A DNA stretch of 64,000 nt. Source: Methylomonas lenta (GTDB taxonomy: Bacteria; Pseudomonadota; Gammaproteobacteria; Methylococcales; Methylomonadaceae). This document shows, in pieces, positions 60,617-64,000 of this stretch. Made by a program: the position numbers and the translations under genes. The number at the start of each line of letters is the position of its first letter. The stretch's first letter is position 1. The stretch is from the NCBI RefSeq assembly GCF_001644015.1, contig NZ_LUUI01000150.1, forward strand, positions 1 through 64,000. Reading direction: 5' to 3'. The notes under the pieces were generated by a model, which saw only the letters and a program-made list of their open reading frames with translations, did not search any database and was not told the DNA's origin.

Positions 60617-61204
60617 ATGAATATAGTACGTGGGGCATTGATGCTGCTGTTGGCACAATCGGCACAGGCTGGACCGAGTCAAGAGGCTGTTATTCGGTTA
60701 CAAGTGGCGTCGCTCGATGCGAATGTGGCGGATACCGTCCGCCAAAGCGCCGTGATGAATGACGAGAAACGTCAATGGATAGAGCAAACTGATAGGGCGC
60801 TGGTCATACAGATGGCCGAGAACAAGGCGTTGGCTGAGCGGCTGCACAATCAACGACTGCGCCGTGAACTATTACAAACCATCCATTACGAAGCCAAGCG
60901 AGCCGGACTGGAACCGGATTTAGTGTTATCCGTGATCAGGGTTGAAAGCAACTTTCGCAAATATGCCATTTCATCAGCCGGTGCTAGGGGCTATATGCAG
61001 GTCATGCCATTTTGGGCGGACATTGTAGGCGAACGCTCGACCGACTTATTTAACGTTCGGACCAACCTGCGGTTGGGTTGTGCCATTCTAAGGGCTTATC
61101 TGGATCAAGAGAAAGGAAATTTAAGCCGTGCGCTAGCACGCTATAACGGCAGCCTGGGCAGCGCAACCTATCCAAATTACATCTATGCATCCTGGATAAA
61201 GTGA
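60617..61204 (+). CDS. virB1: VirB1-like lytic transglycosylase
   Basis: A 195-residue exported SLT-family enzyme: short signal peptide (1-18), coiled region, then catalytic Glu110 in SVIRVESNFRKYAIS and the downstream GARGYMQVMPFWADIVG, typical of T4SS transglycosylases that open peptidoglycan. It ends ARYNGSLGSATYPNYI. It is at the 3' end of the operon instead of the usual 5' position. Confidence 0.9.
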   Translation: MNIVRGALMLLLAQSAQAGPSQEAVIRLQVASLDANVADTVRQSAVMNDEKRQWIEQTDRALVIQMAENKALAERLHNQRLRRELLQTIHYEAKRAGLEPDLVLSVIRVESNFRKYAISSAGARGYMQVMPFWADIVGERSTDLFNVRTNLRLGCAILRAYLDQEKGNLSRALARYNGSLGSATYPNYIYASWIK

Positions 61205-61251
61205 ATTTGCCCGAAGCTCAGGGATAGACGATGCCAGCCTCTGCAAGACAG

Positions 61252-61485
61252 TCAATGACGCCGAAAATGGATTACTGATTCCTGCTTAAAAGCATCAGAC
61301 ATTCTAATCGCAAAATCGCCACCCATTCCGATACAAAACCAGCCAAATTTTGATCGTTCGCTATCGACCCGTTTTTGCCTGTCGAGTTTCTCCAAAGCGG
61401 CCAGCCAGGCAAATGTAGATTCCTCGAACTGGCGGACTACAAAACTGCCGTTGGCGACCGCAACTAACCGGCCACTAAGAGTCAT
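61252..61485 (-). CDS. Hypothetical protein, weak support
   Basis: A 77-residue frame, MTLSGRLVAVANGSFVVRQF, with a hydrophobic/charged mix and no signal peptide. No family or operon partner; the ribosome site is poor. It could be a shadow in intergenic DNA, but the length and composition make it worth listing. Confidence 0.3.
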   Translation of the reverse strand: MTLSGRLVAVANGSFVVRQFEESTFAWLAALEKLDRQKRVDSERSKFGWFCIGMGGDFAIRMSDAFKQESVIHFRRH

Positions 61486-61764
61486 TCAAAACTTGGAGCC
61501 GGTCACGATATTCAATACGTAGACCTAATGTATCGGGGGTCATAGAAAATCGTCAAGCAGGTAATAACGGTAAGCAGAGCAATTCTTGATTATTTTGCAT
61601 AACTGAGCAGACTGCTTTTAAACGTCTTCATATCAGTAGAAGAATGGGTTATGTGCTACAAACCCAGGCAGTTTATTAACTCTCAACACTTATTTTCAAA
61701 GGGCTTGACAACCGCAAGCAATACGATCTAGGCTCAGTTGACATTTCAGCAGCCGGAGTAAGAC
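61486..61764. other. Intergenic region before the beta-propeller gene
   Basis: A possible -35 TTGACA at 61705-61710. TAGGCTCAGTTGACA at 61730-61744 contains one half-site of the T4SS operator (TAGGCTCA) but not the other half. Otherwise no feature seen. Confidence 0.35.
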
Positions 61765-63708
61765 ATGAATTTCCTACTACTTGGTTTTCTAAGCGCCGTT
61801 TTTTCGGTTTTGTTGATGGATGATGTGCAAGCAGTGAGTATTACCCAGCGGGCGGGTAATAACTACCGAACCGCTGCAAACAATCAGGAGTTCACGCTTA
61901 ATAAGAGCAATGTAAATCCCATCGATTTCGGACTACTGCGTACTTACGATTTCAATGCCAAAGTAGAGACTCAACCGTTAGTGATTGAAAACGGTGCCGG
62001 CACAGACGATTTGGTGATCATCACCACCATGAAAAATGAAGTAATCGGCATTAATGCTCGCACTAATGCCACAATTTATTCTGTCAAACTAGGCCCGGAA
62101 ATCAGCTCGCAAGATATGGATATGTGGAAACACACGCCAACTTGGGGCATCTCCGCCACGCCTATAGTCGATCCAGCTACTAACACGTTGTATGTTGCCG
62201 CTTGGCTGAAAAAAAATAACGACAATCGGTTTCGCGATTATTGGTTGTTCGCTTTGAATCCCTTGAATGGCAGTCGCAAGTCGGATCCTATACGCATTTA
62301 CGGTAAATCTCAGGAAGGCAACGGTTGTTGGTTCAACGATGCAGGTGCGGTATTTACGCAGAACAACCAGACGCGGCAATATGTTTATCCCAAAATGCGC
62401 GCAGGTCTGGCGCTGACCGAGAATAACGGCCTAGTGTTGGCGTTTGCTGCAAACGGTGAATCCTTAATGGGCGGACGAAAAAACCCGCATGGTTTTGTAT
62501 TAGCTTACGATACCCGTGGCTTACTTGGGCAAAGCGGATATTCCAGGGCAGCGGCGATGTTTTGCGCCACGTCCTTTAACGCTTGGGGAGCGGGAATCTG
62601 GCAAGCAGGCGGCGCGCCGGTCACCGAAGGCGATATGATCTATGTAGCTACTTCAAATGGCACCTCCAACAACGGTGATGTCGATCTTGCAGAAAGCATG
62701 ATCAAACTGCGATTTACGCCAAGCAGTAGCGGTTCTAGGCCATTGCTGGAAAAAGTGGACTATTACAAGGCATTTTTGGATGAACGTACTTCGGGTAGAG
62801 GCTGTTTGTGGAATGACAACAATTCCGAGGTTTCCTGCGGCCGTGCTGACGTCGGCAGTGCCGGTGCAGATTGGGATTTCGGTGCCTCCGGGCCGATGCT
62901 GGTGCCGGGTTCCAGTCTAATATTGCAAGGCACCAAAGATGGCATTATTTATTCGCTGGACAAATATAACCTAGGCAAGAACGATAGGTTTAATCAGCTG
63001 ATGTCAAAGCCGCCCTTAGTCGCAGCCTATTACGGCGGCGATATGGCGCAAAACTGGGATAGAGCTCAGCATCTCAATCGTAGTCTGCCGTGTCCGGCTG
63101 CTGGTAATGCAGATCATGGTTGGTTTGTGCCTTGTGGAGATCCGGAAAATAACAAAATGCACCACATCCATTCGTTGGCAATGGCTCAGCGCGATCAACT
63201 CGGTGGCATTTTATTTGTCTGGGGTGAAAATTCACGTTTGAAAACTTACAATTTTTCGACTTTGAGTGGCGACCTACCAACGTTTCGTGCCGAAGGCGAA
63301 GATCTGGCGTCCGTCGGTCACGAGTCTCCCGGCGGCATGCCGGGCGGATTGTTAATGGTGTCCGGAAAACCGTCCACTACGTCGAGCTTTCCGCATGCCA
63401 TTGATTTTGGGTCGGCTATTCTGTGGTCGGTATATGCCAAATTCGGCGATGCCAACAAGGAGTTTGCGGAAGGTCAATTGGTTGCTTACGATGCAACGAA
63501 TATTGAATCAGGCAATCGCCTGAAACGCTTGTTTCGCACCGGTGATGATAACAATGGCGGGCTTGGTAAAATGTCCAGAATGATTCCACCGGTGGTGGCT
63601 AACGGCAGAGTGTATGTGATGATATACCGGGTTGGTACTGATGATTGTACTGTCCCGGATAATCAGCTCAAGGTATGCAGTCAATTGAAAGTGTATGGTT
63701 TGAAATAA
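61765..63708 (+). CDS. Exported PQQ-type beta-propeller protein
   Basis: A 647-residue secreted protein with a signal peptide (1-24, cleaved near DVQA). Repeating blade motifs include LVIITTMKNEVIGINARTNA, NTLYVAAWLKKN, GFVLAYDTRG, GDMIYVATSNGTSNNG and GIIYSLDKYNLG, a PQQ-dehydrogenase-like propeller. Paired cysteines (GNGCWFND, RGCLWNDN..SCGRAD) suggest disulphides. No catalytic residue of alcohol dehydrogenases was identified, so the activity is open. It is outside the transfer operon and may be cargo. Confidence 0.75.
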   Translation: MNFLLLGFLSAVFSVLLMDDVQAVSITQRAGNNYRTAANNQEFTLNKSNVNPIDFGLLRTYDFNAKVETQPLVIENGAGTDDLVIITTMKNEVIGINARTNATIYSVKLGPEISSQDMDMWKHTPTWGISATPIVDPATNTLYVAAWLKKNNDNRFRDYWLFALNPLNGSRKSDPIRIYGKSQEGNGCWFNDAGAVFTQNNQTRQYVYPKMRAGLALTENNGLVLAFAANGESLMGGRKNPHGFVLAYDTRGLLGQSGYSRAAAMFCATSFNAWGAGIWQAGGAPVTEGDMIYVATSNGTSNNGDVDLAESMIKLRFTPSSSGSRPLLEKVDYYKAFLDERTSGRGCLWNDNNSEVSCGRADVGSAGADWDFGASGPMLVPGSSLILQGTKDGIIYSLDKYNLGKNDRFNQLMSKPPLVAAYYGGDMAQNWDRAQHLNRSLPCPAAGNADHGWFVPCGDPENNKMHHIHSLAMAQRDQLGGILFVWGENSRLKTYNFSTLSGDLPTFRAEGEDLASVGHESPGGMPGGLLMVSGKPSTTSSFPHAIDFGSAILWSVYAKFGDANKEFAEGQLVAYDATNIESGNRLKRLFRTGDDNNGGLGKMSRMIPPVVANGRVYVMIYRVGTDDCTVPDNQLKVCSQLKVYGLK

Positions 63709-64000
63709 ATGTATTGAATCTGAATCAACAGGCGCAAATTCCTAGAGATTGGCTTACTGGTTTCGTGTTACAAAACGGTCACACATTAATGCTGATAAGA
63801 GTTTCAGCTAAGGTCCCCGCAAAATAGTCCTAGTATTTGCCAATGTCGGCCTGGCTGGATCGAGATTTGCTTTGCCAGTCACCGCAATGGTCTTCAGGCC
63901 GACGTTAGTTTCGATGACCAGGTTTGCAGCTATGTGGTAACTACCCCGATTACGCCAGTAGTGAATGACGGCTTTTCGGCAAGCAACCTTACGTCCTCTT
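63709..64000. repeat. Dispersed-repeat DNA at the window end
   Basis: The segment 63928-63955 (GCAGCTATGTGGTAACTACC, then CCGATTAC) matches 26 of 28 bases of the reverse complement of 24054-24081. The similarity continues outward to the window end, as described for 23740-24056. No gene seen. Confidence 0.55.

Noticed and set aside
61730..61744. TAGGCTCAGTTGACA as a third T4SS operator
   Set aside because: Only one half-site is present; the second arm of the palindrome is missing.

Overview
The window reads as most of a conjugative plasmid (or a plasmid-like integrative element) of a gammaproteobacterium. No rRNA, tRNA or core metabolic genes are visible. A Methylomonas-type methanotroph is my guess from protein style and from the dispersed non-coding repeats; no taxonomic marker is present, so confidence is low.

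Layout. (1) 1-3.2 kb: nested insertion sequences, with an ISAs1-family element apparently inserted in the upstream end of an ISNCY/IS1202-type element. (2) 3.2-23.7 kb: a metal-resistance accessory region. On the minus strand it holds a CopA-type copper ATPase, an HD-GYP signalling protein, two paralogous lipoproteins, a CusABC-type RND efflux set, and a merR-merT-merP set with a CopZ-like Zn/[2Fe-2S] protein but no merA, followed by a HupE/transmembrane-anchor pair. On the plus strand is a chromate block: chrB, chrA, a DUF1259 protein, a stand-alone ChrB C-terminal domain and an MFS exporter. (3) 23.7-26.5 kb: repeat-rich DNA with a 304-bp element bounded by inverted repeats, and two hypothetical genes. 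(4) 26.5-30.1 kb: mobilisation and stability, with relaxase and MobC divergent from stbABC and an oriT with a recognisable nick core between them. (5) 30.1-44.6 kb: plasmid backbone. It has a plasmid IHF-like protein; an IS21 element that splits a small ORF with a perfect 8-bp target duplication; an iteron origin next to repA; a KorA-KorB-IncC-like control and partition locus; an orphan umuD-like gene; a DUF932 module flanked by 225-bp direct repeats; and an NYN-domain gene fragment. (6) 45-61.2 kb: a complete VirB/VirD4 type IV secretion system in two transcription blocks, each preceded by a paralogous small HTH protein gene and the same 19-bp palindrome overlapping a promoter. Very short genes here include a VirB7 lipoprotein. 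(7) 61.2-64 kb: an exported PQQ-type beta-propeller protein and more repeat DNA.

How it fits together: RepA with the iterons replicates the molecule. ParA/ParB and StbABC maintain it. Relaxase and MobC nick oriT, VirD4 passes the complex to the VirB channel, and the metal genes are cargo. The most unusual signal is an 18-bp palindrome, TTTTCGCGCCCGCGAAAA, present at seven places (six exact, one with a changed centre). All copies lie between 30 and 56 kb, including inside parB and between T4SS genes. I propose it as the operator and/or centromere of the KorB-like ParB. Other points worth a second look are a truncated TnpB-like protein translationally coupled inside the T4SS operon, the duplicated HTH/operator modules, and a mer-type sensor and transporter without its reductase.
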